Of a stretch of DNA of 64,000 bases, positions 42,807 through 52,688 are shown one piece after another. Origin of the DNA: Deroplatys truncata. Lineage: Eukaryota; Arthropoda; Insecta; Mantodea; Mantidae. The notes below the pieces were generated by a model. That model was not told the origin of the DNA, did no database searches, and saw only the letters and a program-made list of their open reading frames with translations. Both the position numbers and the translations under genes were made by a program. Every line of letters begins with the position of its first letter. The stretch's first letter is position 1. The stretch spans positions 494,006,190-494,070,189 of the forward strand of contig CM060990.1 in NCBI GenBank assembly GCA_030765065.1. Reading direction: 5' to 3'.

Positions 42807-42820
42807 TATAATAAAAAGCC
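42807..42820. repeat. Right copy of 14-bp target duplication
   Basis: Identical to 38055-38068. The older LINE's ORF2 continues directly after it. Confidence 0.9.
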
Positions 42821-45011
42821 TTCTGTCTGATCACTATGCGCAAAGTATAGAAATTGATTGCTATACACCAAGACAGTAGAAATGCTATGTAAAAGTTAGA
42901 AATACAAATGATGCAAGTGTAAATGGTCTATGCTCCCTACTAGCCAAAGAAACATGGGAAGAAGTATTTAATAAAGATGACATTCATGCTAAATGGGAGA
43001 CATTTTATACTATTTTCAAATACTATCTAGATATCACCTGCCCTATAATCACCAAGGAAGTGAAATGTCCCACAAATAAACCCTGGATAAACCAAGCTAT
43101 TAAGTGAGCTAAAGAGTACTAAATAGATATTATATACTATATAAAAACACTAATGACGAGAAAAGTAAGGCAGCATTTCGTAGTTATAAGAAGGAATATA
43201 AAAATATATTAAAGAAAACAAAATCAAACCAGATAAAAAGCATGCTAAGCGTTAGTAATAATGTAGTCAAAAAATCTTGGAGCATTATTAACAATGAATG
43301 TGGGAAAAACAATTGTGAATATAACAACATGCAAATAAATAAATGCCAACTAAGAATTGAAGATCCAGTAGAAATAAGTAATGCATTTAATTTCTATTTT
43401 TTAGGAAGTGTAAATCAGTTAATATTAAATAAAGACAGGAATAAAATATATCCTTACAAAATGAAGACAATTAGTAACTCCATGTATCTTAGGGAAATAA
43501 CAAAGGAAGAATTAGTTGTAGCCATAAAAAAACTGAAAAACAAAGTTTCTTCTGGATTAGATGGTATTTCTAATACTATGCTGAAGCAATGTGCTCCTTT
43601 CATGTTAGAACCGTTATTAAATCTAATCAATTCTATTATTATGTCACGTATATTCCCGGATTGCCTAAAGAAATCTATAGTCATACCTATACATAAACAA
43701 GGAGACAAGAGAGAAACAAGTAACTACCGACCGATAACACTTATCTCATCACTCTCCAAATTGGTGGAAAGAATAATAGCTGATCAAATCATATCATTAT
43801 CATTTATAGACAAACATGAAATTCTGGTCAACCTTCAATACGGATTTAGAAAAAAAATCAACAAAAAATGCCACATCAGAAATAATAGACCACATAATTG
43901 ATAAGCTAGATAATAATGAAATCAACTGTGGTATATTTTTGGATCTCTCGAAAGCATTCGATTGCGTTGAACATGAACTTTTACTAGATAAACTGAATCA
44001 GTATGGGATACGTGGAATACCGAACAAATTAATTAGGACATATCTGAGCAAATGATCACAACAAGTGAAAATTACACATACTAGGAATCAACATATCACT
44101 GAATACTTCTCAAATAGTGAATTACTGACATTTGGAGTTCCACAAGGTTCCGTTCTCGGCTCCCTTCTTTTTATAATATATGTCAATGATATCCCAAATA
44201 TCTCTGATGGAATATATTTATGTATGCTGATGATACCTCAATAGTAAACACAGGTATAAGTCCTCAAGCTCTGGAAAACGTGACAATAGGTAACATAACA
44301 CAAATTATACAATATTTTAGGTCTAATAATCTACACATAAATTTAAATAAGACAAATTACATTCAGTTTCAAACTCCTCAGAATAGGTTAATAGCAAATA
44401 CAAAGATAGTCATCGAAAATAGAGAAGTAAATGCAGTCGATAAGGCAAATTTTCTAGGGGTAATCATGGATAAAAACCTTACCTGGAGCAAACACATTAA
44501 TTATATTTGTAACAAAATAAGTTCAGGGTTATTTGTAATGAAAAAAATGACAATATAGTGGATGTTAATACACAAATAATGGTATATTATGGATTAATCT
44601 ACCCGCACATATATGGGATAACAGTGTGGGGATGCTGTGCTAAAAAGTACACTAACCGAGTATTCCATCTCCAAAAAAGAGCGATAAGGATAATTCTGAG
44701 AATGAAACAGATTCGTGTAGGCAAGCCTTCAAAGATCTAAAAATTTTAACTCTATACTCTCTATGTATGAAGTAATAGTACAATCAAACAAACAAATACA
44801 TGAGCATTTTACCAGAGGAAATACAAACCTTCATGTTCAGTCACATAGGCTAGAAATGCATAAAAATAAACCTACTACTGCTGCCCATGAACGGTATAAT
44901 AAACTCCCTGCCTATTTGAAAAATATTAATAACTTTAATGTATTCAAGAAAGACTTAAAGAAATTTTGCATAGAAGGTTGCTACTACTCAAATGATGAAT
45001 ATCTTAGATAA
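42821..45011 (+). pseudogene. LINE ORF2 RT part, 3' of insertion
   Basis: The plus strand resumes LLSDHYAQSIEIDCY (endonuclease SDHY block). A linker with KPWINQAIK follows, then the RT: KKLKNKVSSGLDGISNTMLK, SNYRPITLISSLSKLVERII, and after a shift near 43850 GIFLDLSKAFDCVEHELLLD (motif A intact). It continues LTFGVPQGSVLGSLLFIIYV (motif B), MYADDTSIVN (catalytic ADD), NFLGVIMDKNLTWSKHI and a C-terminal ending RYNKLPAYLKNI and FCIEGCYYSNDEYL. There are about five frameshifts or stops, so the copy is dead, but every RT motif is readable. Confidence 0.85.
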
Positions 45012-45187
45012 TATGGGCCAAATAAATTAGTATTGATATAATATTAAATTGTAATAGAGTATAATATGTACTTTTATTGTAAATATGTTACTATAAATCT
45101 TATCTACGCATATATAAAACTGTATGATTTTTGTACATACTTCCTTGACGATGCTTTGAATATGTATGTATTCCTTTAAGCAAATAA

Positions 45188-45208
45188 TAAATGAAATGAA
45201 ATGAAATG
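45188..45208 (+). repeat. LINE 3' tail (AAATG repeats)
   Basis: About four AAATG units close the 3' end of the older LINE. This type of tail is usual for CR1-like insect elements. Confidence 0.75.
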
Positions 45209-45884
45209 TGGTCCTGATTTCCATTCTAAAATAGTTACTTTCTCTACCACATGCACAAAAACTAGCTATCACTGGAGTATTTTCAAAGTTATGAGCAGAG
45301 TTAGGATTTTCAGGTGCACACCTTTTTTCTTAGGGTAAGTTAAAGCTGTGTGGAAAGATATCACAGTGTGAAATTTTGTTTCTGATTGCGAAAAGAGGCA
45401 TTTTTTCTCGCACCTTTTTCCCTTTTTTGGGACCTTTATCCCATAATCCCCTTTTTTCTTTTAAGTTTCATTCCAATTTATTCTTTAACTTTCAATTAAC
45501 GTCCCCTCAGCTTTCTGTGTACGTGTGAATAGTAAGCCTACCTCTTTCAGTAAACGCTGCATAGGAATTGAAAGCACACTCGCAACAATGGAAAATGTTC
45601 GATGAAAACCTCTTTCTCTCGCTTTACCGCTATAAAGTAGCCCACAATAATGTAATTGACAATGAGTGATTCTATCCCACCAGAATCAGTAGCCTGCTGT
45701 TCGTGAATGTGAGCTTGTTACTGTGAGAGAAGTCATCTGTTTGCGTGGAGGCGAAGGCTGGGCACGCAGAGATGGCAGTAACCTCACCCGCGCAGTTCCG
45801 AGAATTATTAAGACTGGGTTCTGCTCGAAACTACTAGAAATCGCTGAGACTGAAGTTCCAGCATGAATGAAAACATTCTGGTAA

Positions 45885-47225
45885 TTGTCGCGGTGTTATA
45901 AAAGAATGTGGACAGCGAAAGGGCGCAAGAGTAAGTTGTGTGACAGTCGCATTGTGTTAGCAAGTGAACTAGTGTTAGCTCTCCAAATGAGTGCACTAGT
46001 ACTAGATTTTACCATGCCAAAGGTGTCCAGTGCTCGATTTATTGTTCTGGCTGAGGAATTCAAACAAAATTTCATAGACACTGATGGAACTGATATGCGA
46101 TGTACTATTTGTGATTCAGGAATTTTGTTAGATGAAAAACACCAGCAAGATCGCATCAAACAACACATTTCCAGCTCTAAGCATCAAATGAACAAGACTC
46201 TTCAAGCAAACAAATCACGGCAACCTCTATTACGAAATGCGTTTCAACAGAGTTCTTCAAAAAGCCAATTTCTTGAAAAATACACAAAGATGTCAATGCC
46301 CGATGAGAGTACTTTAAGAAAAAACTACATGGAGCCTGTTTACCAAGAAACCATAGAAAGAATCAAGGAGAAAGTGTCAGATTGCGATGTGGGAATCATT
46401 GTGGATTAAACCATAGACTCAATGGAACGATATGTTTTGAACATTTTAGTTTTTCCCTTAGCAGAGGAGAAAGTTAAGCCCATGTTGTTAAAATTGTACG
46501 AGCTGCAGAAAGCCAATGCCAGTACAATAATGCAATCCATTATGGACTTCTGCCAAAAACTCTGGCCTAATGGTATCGAGTTTGAAAAACTTCTGCTTGT
46601 GGTTACGGACCAGGCTCCATACGTGGTTTCAGCTGTTAACCAATTGAAACCTTTATTTCCTAATTTGAAGCATGTGACATGCTTGGTTCATGCCCTTCAC
46701 AGGGTTTGTGAATCCATAAGGAACAAATACGACATCGCAAATCAATTCATCTCTGCTCTGAAGAAGATTCTACTGAAAGCTCCGAGCTGTGTTGTTTACT
46801 ACAGGGAAATCACTGGCCTGCCCCTTCCAAATTTCCCAGTCATTACTTGCTAGGGATCTTAGATTGAACGTGCTGCTATGTTGTGTGAGAATTTTTACAA
46901 AATTAAAGAGTTTGTGCTTTCTTTGGATCCATCCGACGCAGGTGCAATTTCCAAGGCACAGCAACTGCTACCGGAGAAAATACATAACTTGCAGACAGAA
47001 CTATATTGTGTCCATAGTTACAAGTACCTGCCTGCAGCTATTAAATGATTGGAAGAACAAGGTCTGGAAAGGGAAAAACAATGGGACATTTTTACTTGCG
47101 TGAGGGAGCAGAAGAATCCAGACATTGAGGAATTCGCCACATCTGAAGAGTTGCCATTCTGAGTGAATACAAGGTTTGCCCCACTGGTTTCTGTGGATGT
47201 TGAAAGAAGCTTTTATTTTTGACCT
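45885..47225 (+). pseudogene. hAT transposase with BED-like finger, broken
   Basis: The first frame (174 codons) includes a zinc-finger-like cluster MRCTICDSGI followed by two histidines in KQHISSSKH (about residues 71-100). It then reads STLRKNYMEPVYQETIERI. A single in-frame TAA (46407-46409) interrupts the motif IIVD-TIDSMERYVLNILV, after which the same frame continues for 143 codons (LLLVVTDQAPYVVSAVNQL, HVTCLVHALHRVCE). Two frameshifts after 46850 lead to EFVLSLDPSDAGAISKAQQL and the C-terminal dimerisation motif FAPLVSVDVERSF (about 47170-47213). The tail after the VERSF motif is lost. One stop and two frameshifts inactivate it; before that the protein was of CGG-binding/hAT type. Confidence 0.8.
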
Positions 47226-47800
47226 AGTAAATGCTTCAGGATTGTTACGAGACTTTTTAAATATTCTTGCGCATTTGGTTGCTAGCTGTTCATGTTTTTA
47301 AAACTTGATTTTAAGGCGTTTCTTATTTTCAGCATTTCTGCATATTCAAAATGTTCCACATGATGTAGTTTTCATCCATTCATATTGACATTTTGTATGC
47401 TTATTTCAAAAATCCAAATAAATAAAACTGTCATATAATTTTTGTGTGTAATGAGTAGTTTTTGCGCTACTAATTTTTGAAGATAACAATGTATAAAAAC
47501 AAAATGCAAATACAAAACTGCAAAATTTTTTTTCTCTTAAACTAAGAATGGTAGAAAAATTATATGACAGATTTGTAGTTCCTTGACATAGAAGCAATAT
47601 AAGATTTTTTTTTTTTGAAAAATGCACATGTGTTGAATTTTGCATATACCCATAATTTTATATTTTGAAAATTAATAACTTGAAAACTAATTAAGATTTT
47701 GGATTGAAATTCACAAAACAATTATATCTAAAGAAGACTGACATGTGGTTAAAATTTCAGCCCAATTGAATGGATAGTTTAGAAAATAGCAATTTTAGTT
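47226..47800. other. 3' non-coding part of the hAT element
   Basis: AT-rich sequence with no gene, lying between the transposase end and the right subterminal repeats. Confidence 0.5.
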
Positions 47801-48120
47801 GTGCATCCCCTTAAATAAACCCGCACCTTATTGTCCCTTTTTTCACCTTATTTGAGCACCTTTTCCCTTCCTTTTTTCATCTGAAATTTGCACCTAAAAA
47901 TCCTAACCCTGGTTATGAGCTTTGCTTTTTCTGAAAAAAAAAAGAAAAAACAAAAATAACCCATCAGCCAGGGCCAATGCACTCCACTTTCACATGGAGA
48001 ACCAAACATATAAAAGAGATAAACAACACTTAACTGTAGTTATCTGAAGATGCAGATTCCAATTACTTTCAACAATTTTTTTTAATGTTCTTTTGCTTGA
48101 AAGCATGGGCATCAACTATG

Positions 48121-48222
48121 GGGGGGGGGTGGTGGTGGTGGTGGTGGTGGTGGTGGTGGTGGTGGTGGTGGTGGTGGTGGTGGCGGAGGCGGTGGTGGTG
48201 GTGGCGGCGGTGGTGGTGGCAG
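48121..48222. repeat. (GGT)n microsatellite with GGC variants
   Basis: A run of G is followed by about 20 pure GGT units and then a mixed GGT/GGC tract. Poly-His, poly-Trp and poly-Val readings across it are artefacts. Confidence 0.95.
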
Positions 48223-48241
48223 TGGTGTATTATTATGGTTT

Positions 48242-48420
48242 GGTCATACATGTCCTCCAAATTGAGGCACAAATAGGAAGTTTGGTTTTATTTTGTGTGG
48301 ATCAGAAATGTTCTCCACTTGGAGTGTGAATAATTGTACATTTGGTTTCCTCATCTTTGTTATGCCGAAGTGCCCTCCATTCTGAGGTGTGAACAACTTT
48401 GGTTTTCTCTCCTTTTTTTT
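48242..48420. repeat. Three degenerate ~60-bp direct repeats
   Basis: Blocks starting near 48249, 48309 and 48368 share the pattern TG(T/C)(C/T)CTCCA--TTGAG-TG-GAA---- and a following TTTGGTTT. On the minus strand they form one open frame in which a ~20-residue unit repeats (FTPQNGGHFGITKMRKPN, FTLQVENISDPHKIKPN, FVPQFGGHV). Whether it is coding is unknown; it may be an old minisatellite. Confidence 0.55.
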
Positions 48421-49129
48421 TTCTTTCTTCTTTCTGTTTTGCTTCTTTATTGTTTGGTGAGTGAATAGAAAAATCAACTGCCTTTACATACCTATTATTA
48501 TTGCCTAATTTTCACATGGAATGTGCAAATAGGTGGAGCACTTTACTCATTAGCTATTCCTTATCACTTTATCTGCCCTTCATTAAAGAGTCACATATTT
48601 GTTTCTCTGTAATTTTCCTTCATTTATCCTCTGTCCCAAGGTAAGTGAGAACATGAATATAATTTCATCCATTCTCTCTCTCCAGTATCACTCTTCTGCA
48701 TCCATAAAACAAATATTGTGGTGTGCATTGCCCTTAAAAATTAGTTTCCTCTATTAAATTTAACAACACTGATCAACACATTGATTGTGTGGTGTGTCTC
48801 ATGATACATTAATCAAAATATGGATTTAAAAACAAAAGAGAAAAAAATGACATCCTGTTGCAACTTGAACCTCGGATCTGATTAACTATGTGAATACAAC
48901 TATGAGCTCTGTAATGATACCACTTGGCTAATTTGTCCTTTACTTTCCATGGCCATGATTACCTGCAAGAGCAACAACTCAGGGAAGGTTTATCAGTGAT
49001 GTACTCGCTTGTTATTGATTTTGCTCTATTGCAAACAGCCATGAACTCAAAGCTAAAGTGTCCTATATCAAAGTGTTTGCATAACACTTCTCTGTAAACC
49101 CTGAAATTTTGTTGGCTGAATAGCTTATA

Positions 49130-49135
<6 letters not shown>

Positions 49136-49188
<53 letters not shown>
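49136..49188. repeat. (TA)n microsatellite in the inverted-repeat spacer
   Basis: A short GT run leads into an uninterrupted TA tract located in the loop between the two arms. Such tracts extrude easily as cruciforms. Confidence 0.9.
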
Positions 49189-49191
<3 letters not shown>

Positions 49192-49199
49192 AAATATGC

Positions 49200-49430
49200 T
49201 AATTTTATTGTTCATCTTCTGCTTCCCTCCACCTTATTAATAGCATGTTCACTATCCATTTATCTTGTTTACATCTCTCATCTAACCAGTCTTCATTTAT
49301 TTTACTTAACTGTTTCTTTATTATTTCCTCTCCAGCCCAATGCATTATAAAATTCAAGGTCCATATGGCATCTTCTATATCATGCATTCTGACAGGTAGT
49401 TTCTGCCATACTGACAGATTCATCCACAAC
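49200..49430 (-). pseudogene. LINE linker fragment related to the 2A-type LINE
   Basis: The minus strand reads IEDAIWTLNFIMHWAGEEII and NEDWLDERCKQDKWIVNMLL, IRWREAEDEQ. It resembles residues about 340-380 of the intact LINE ORF2 (QCGWYDEECGKAKKEVMKEM and RWRRSEEEED), the linker between endonuclease and RT. It is a small scrap in the spacer of the inverted repeat. Confidence 0.5.
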
Positions 49431-50135
49431 TAAGAGAGTAATGTTTCCATAGATTTTTGTGTACCATCTTCTTATCACTTATATTTATAATATTCTCTCC
49501 CTTCCTGCTTTCTTTATTCACCTTTTATACTGAAACTCAGGTTTTGCTTTGATATCAATAATACAGCAGAAACTGACCACTATGACAGCACAGATTCATT
49601 AGCTTAGCATGTAAGTTAATCCATTTTAACAGGTTGCAGTACATAATCAATTACACTTGACCAACGTAATTCATGAATGTAAATTCCTCAGGTACATCTT
49701 CACCATATTTTTGAATAAGAATATTTACAAAAATTTTAGTGGTTACAGAGGAGTGTTAAGCGAGCACTTTGATATAGGAACACTTATAATCTTGGAGTTC
49801 ATTGTTGTTTGTAATAGATCAAAATCAATAAGGAGCAAGTACCCACTGATAAACCTTTCCTGAGTTGCTGCTCTAGCAGTTATTTGTGGCCATGCAAAGT
49901 GAAAGACAAAGTAGATGAGTGGCAACATTACAGAGCTCATAGTTGTGTTCATGTGATTGATCGGATCCAAGGTTCAAGTTGCAACAGGATAAACTATATA
50001 TTTTTTAATTTGTATTTTTATTCATGTATCAGCAGACACCATACACAATCAATTTCATGTGCTGATCAGTGCTATTAAGTTTAATAGAGCAAATTAATTT
50101 TAAAGGGCAATGAACACCATTGCATTATTTCCTTA

Positions 50136-50834
50136 CATCTAGACCAGCTTCCTTTTATTAGGCTATTCAGTGACTTTATTTAAAAAAAAAAACTATTGCC
50201 ATACTTTTCTTGCTATTCTTTCGCTTCTCTCTCCATAAAAGTAAAATTAACCTCAACCACTTTGAATAGTCTATCTTAAATGACTTAAACTTCCCTTATA
50301 CATTTTATTTCCAAGACCCACAACAATTATAGAATCTTAACGTCCTCAGCTTTACTGTTTCCTACTGAGAAAACTAATATATTTCCAAAAATCCTTTGTA
50401 TATGTCTGAGAAGCATTTTATTTTAAAAAAAGTACACAAAACACAACATTCACAAGCAATTACTGCAATTAGCTAAAATTATACTTGGTCCATTAAAAAC
50501 TGTGAAAAGATCTGACAGTGACACTTTTGTATTTTTCTGTTATTTTCCAAAATGCGGACAGGTGCAATGCCAAATAAATGTGACAAATAGAAAAAGATGA
50601 TGAAACACTGTGAGACCTATAAACCTGCATCGTAGCCATGCATGTGTTCTAAAACCCTCTGAAATGTATTAATACTTAGATTTGGACACAAATCTCAAGA
50701 ACCTATTTTGCCAAGTACAACTCAAGCTTGGTCCCAATGTGTTAAGCACTAACCTAGTAATATTCTTGGCTAAGAGCCTTCAAAACTACAAATATTTCTA
50801 AGCAAACTTTAACAGCATTCTTGCAATATGTTAC
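50136..50834. other. Non-coding, probably intron of the downstream minus-strand gene
   Basis: No gene or repeat is recognised. By position it is the intron that follows the Frizzled-domain exon on the minus strand. Confidence 0.45.
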
Positions 50835-51037
50835 CTCTGCAGCACTCCGGCATGGCTCCTTTAGCCCAATCACCATTTCCTCCCAGAGACCTGCTGAGAT
50901 TTGTTCATTGAGCCAACCACCTGCGTTATCTTGGGATATGTTGAACCAAACAAGCCCAGTCCTGTTAAGGTAGTTTCTACAGACCTTGCCATTGTAAGGA
51001 GCACAGTAGCCAGTATGTGCCATTGGTGCTGCCTCAC
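50835..51037 (-). CDS. Exon of a Ror/MuSK-like receptor kinase (Frizzled cysteine-rich domain)
   Basis: The minus strand has an acceptor (pyrimidine-rich tract ending GGTATTACAG) and then 203 bp of open frame reading PMAHTGYCAPYNGKVCRNYL, NRTGLVWFNISQDNAGG, WLNEQISAGLWEEMVIGL and KEPCRSAAE. A consensus donor GAG/GTAACA follows. The spacing YCAPY-G-VC, a glycosylatable NRT/NIS, and LKEPCRSAAE match the first half of the Frizzled cysteine-rich domain in Ror/MuSK/Nrk receptor tyrosine kinases, which bind Wnt-type ligands on the cell surface. The exon starts in phase 2 and ends in phase 0. Other exons are not in the window, so the introns exceed it on at least one side. The exact orthologue (Nrk/Ror2 or Ror) is not settled. 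Confidence 0.8.
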
Positions 51038-51134
51038 CTGTAATACCAAAAAACAAATACTAATTTCGGTCAGACCATTTAACATCCTACAAATTGCCTT
51101 CTATGATTTAAGGCGATGGATGAAATAAATTATA

Positions 51135-51797
51135 TGAGGGCTGTCCAGAAAAAACCTCCGTTTTGAAATAAACATGAAACCGGTATACATACAAAAGTTT
51201 TATTATATACAACTGAAAACTACAGCTTTTCTCTATTTCCTACATAGTCTTCAAACAGATTCAAGCACTTGTCATACCTTTTCAGTCTTTGAAATACCCT
51301 CTGCATAAAATTCTGCCGTCTGTGAACTAAGCCAACCTGTCACAGCATTTTGAAGCTCTTCGTCATTGCCAAAGCTTTGAGCTGCAAGCCACTTTTTCCA
51401 TGTACGGGAACAGATGGAAGTCGTTAGGGGCCAAGTCCGGGCTGTGCAGGGAATGGTCAAAAATGTCCCATTTGAACTTAGCAAAAAGTTCATTTGTGTT
51501 ATCTGCTGTGTGAGGGCTAGCGTTGTCATGCAAAAACACAACACCAGATGTCAGAAGACCACAACGCTTGTTTTGGATCGTTCTTCTTAGCCTTTTCACG
51601 CTTCACACTTGGCAGATTTATTATTTTGGTGCTATGTTGTTAGGTTATAACTAGCAAACACGCGGCAGTACAATGCTCCACCTTGCACAGCTAGAAGCGT
51701 ACTGAGCCAATGTGCACGCTGATGTCGAAATGGCGGCACTACCCCCACTACTTCTCGTGCTATGCATGAACGGAGGTTACTTTATGGGCAGCCCTCT
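51135..51797 (-). mobile_element. Deleted mariner element
   Basis: The ends, TGAGGGCTGTCC on the left and the complement of AGAGGGCTGCCC on the right, lie inside TA dinucleotides (51133-51134 and 51798-51799). Both arms share ACCTCCGTT at the inner edge. Only the 3' part of the transposase remains. The element is inserted about 100 bp upstream of the receptor exon, within an intron of that gene. Confidence 0.85.
51240..51600 (-). pseudogene. Mariner transposase, C-terminal half
   Basis: The minus strand is open through QNKRCGLLTSGVVFLHDNAS, where FLHDNA holds the second catalytic Asp. It continues PHTADNTNELFAKFKWDIFD and LHSPDLAPNDFHLFPYMEK, the mariner YSPDLAPSD(F/Y)HLF signature with the third Asp. 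A frameshift then leads to CCDRLAQFTDG and the tail equivalent of AEFYAEGI. The N-terminal helix-turn-helix and the first Asp are deleted. Confidence 0.85.
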
Positions 51798-51799
51798 TA

Positions 51800-52406
51800 A
51801 TAGCACAGACAACTCTGTAATCTAGTAATATCTAATGTTACCTATGCAGACTGAAGGAAAACACTTAACTGTCCAATTGAAACCACGTGCTTATTTTGAA
51901 AAACTTCTCAGAATGGAGACAAAATAAAGGCTGGCTCTTCTGAAAAGGTTGTGTGTCATCAAAGTTTCCACTGACACAAATGCATTTCAACAAAGTTCTA
52001 AAAGAAGTAGCAAACCCCAGCTTTGCCAAGCACTCCTAAAATGATATTATTTAACATAAGTACAAGGACTACTACACAAGTTTTCAATTCTGGGAAAATG
52101 ACTGATACATTTAAATGACCCGTTATAGTGTAGCCCCATTCTCTCTGATTAAACTGTTATCAGTTAGTGACTCTCTTCCTCCTCACACTGCAACAAAAGG
52201 GAAAACAACCCTAGCCACCAGTTATCAGCTGCTGCAATGAAGCCAGAAAGAGAGCATTTCAGTTATTTTGAAAGCAGTTTAAGTGATTCTCTAAGCCTTG
52301 AATGTTTGTATTGGACTTTGGGAACCATGCACCTCTCCAGGCAACATCTTTCAGATGCTTCTAGCAACTTACATAGAGCCAGAGCTCAATGAAAAATGAG
52401 GGGGTG
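51800..52406. other. Intronic or intergenic, nothing assignable
   Basis: No gene or repeat boundary is recognised. Confidence 0.45.
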
Positions 52407-52548
52407 AATGGGTACCTGACAACTGCTGTGACTGAGGAACGCATTGCTATTGATACAAAAAGTGTTTGCAAAAGCAGAATGGGCACCTGACAACTGCAGT
52501 GACTGAGGAACACATAGCTATTGATACAAAATTGTTTGCAAAAGCAAT
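52407..52548. repeat. Two tandem copies of a 71-bp unit
   Basis: The phrase ACCTGACAACTGC recurs with a 71-bp period (52414 and 52485), followed in both by GTGACTGAGGAAC and TATTGATACAAAA. A few substitutions and a deletion separate the copies. Confidence 0.85.
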
Positions 52549-52688
52549 CAAGTGACATTTAAAGTAAGATACAATTGCATTGAATTGAGTATTGATTTAC
52601 AATTTCATGAATATACAAACAAAACAACAGCAAAAAGCATTTTTACAATTACAACTAAAGCACTTAACCTAAACTTATAATTCAGTAA

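Larger units (their letters stand above)
36260..45210 (+). mobile_element. CR1-group LINE with SGNH ORF1, split by a younger LINE
   Basis: The older element comprises 36260(approx.)-38054 and 42821-45210, with the full-length LINE at 38069-42806 inserted in its endonuclease region. It encodes an ORF1 with coiled-coil and SGNH esterase, an ORF2 with endonuclease and RT, and ends in a tail of AAATG repeats at about 45188-45208. Frameshifts occur throughout. Its plan matches the element at 17.6-22 kb, but the sequence is better preserved. Confidence 0.8.
45296..47911 (+). mobile_element. hAT-superfamily transposon, complete, perfect 8-bp duplication
   Basis: The termini are CAGAGTTAGGATTTTCAGGT and the complement of CAGGGTTAGGATTTTTAGGT, flanked by the exact 8-bp duplication GTTATGAG (45288-45295 and 47912-47919), the hallmark of hAT. 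The subterminal regions carry repeated pyrimidine-rich blocks around CACCTT and CCCTTTTTT, likely transposase-binding sites. The 2.6-kb body holds one transposase pseudogene on the plus strand. Confidence 0.9.
48718..50135. mobile_element. Large imperfect inverted repeat (foldback-like) with tRNA-type boxes
   Basis: The left arm (about 48718-49125) is complementary to the right arm (about 49720-50135) along nearly its full length. Matched landmarks are GCATTGCCCTTAAAA, CCTGTTGCAACTTGAACCT, TATGAGCTCTGTAATG and CCTATATCAAAGTG. The arms are diverged by roughly one base in seven by eye. Each arm contains a tRNA-like promoter: on the minus strand of the left arm TAGCCAAGTGG (A box) and GAGGTTCAAGTTGC (B box); the right arm has the same on the plus strand. 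The unit is either a foldback element or two copies of one SINE in opposite orientation around an AT-rich spacer. Confidence 0.65.

Noticed and set aside
48069-48329. Poly-His, poly-Trp and poly-Val open frames across the GGT tract
   Set aside because: Trinucleotide repeat artefact in three frames.
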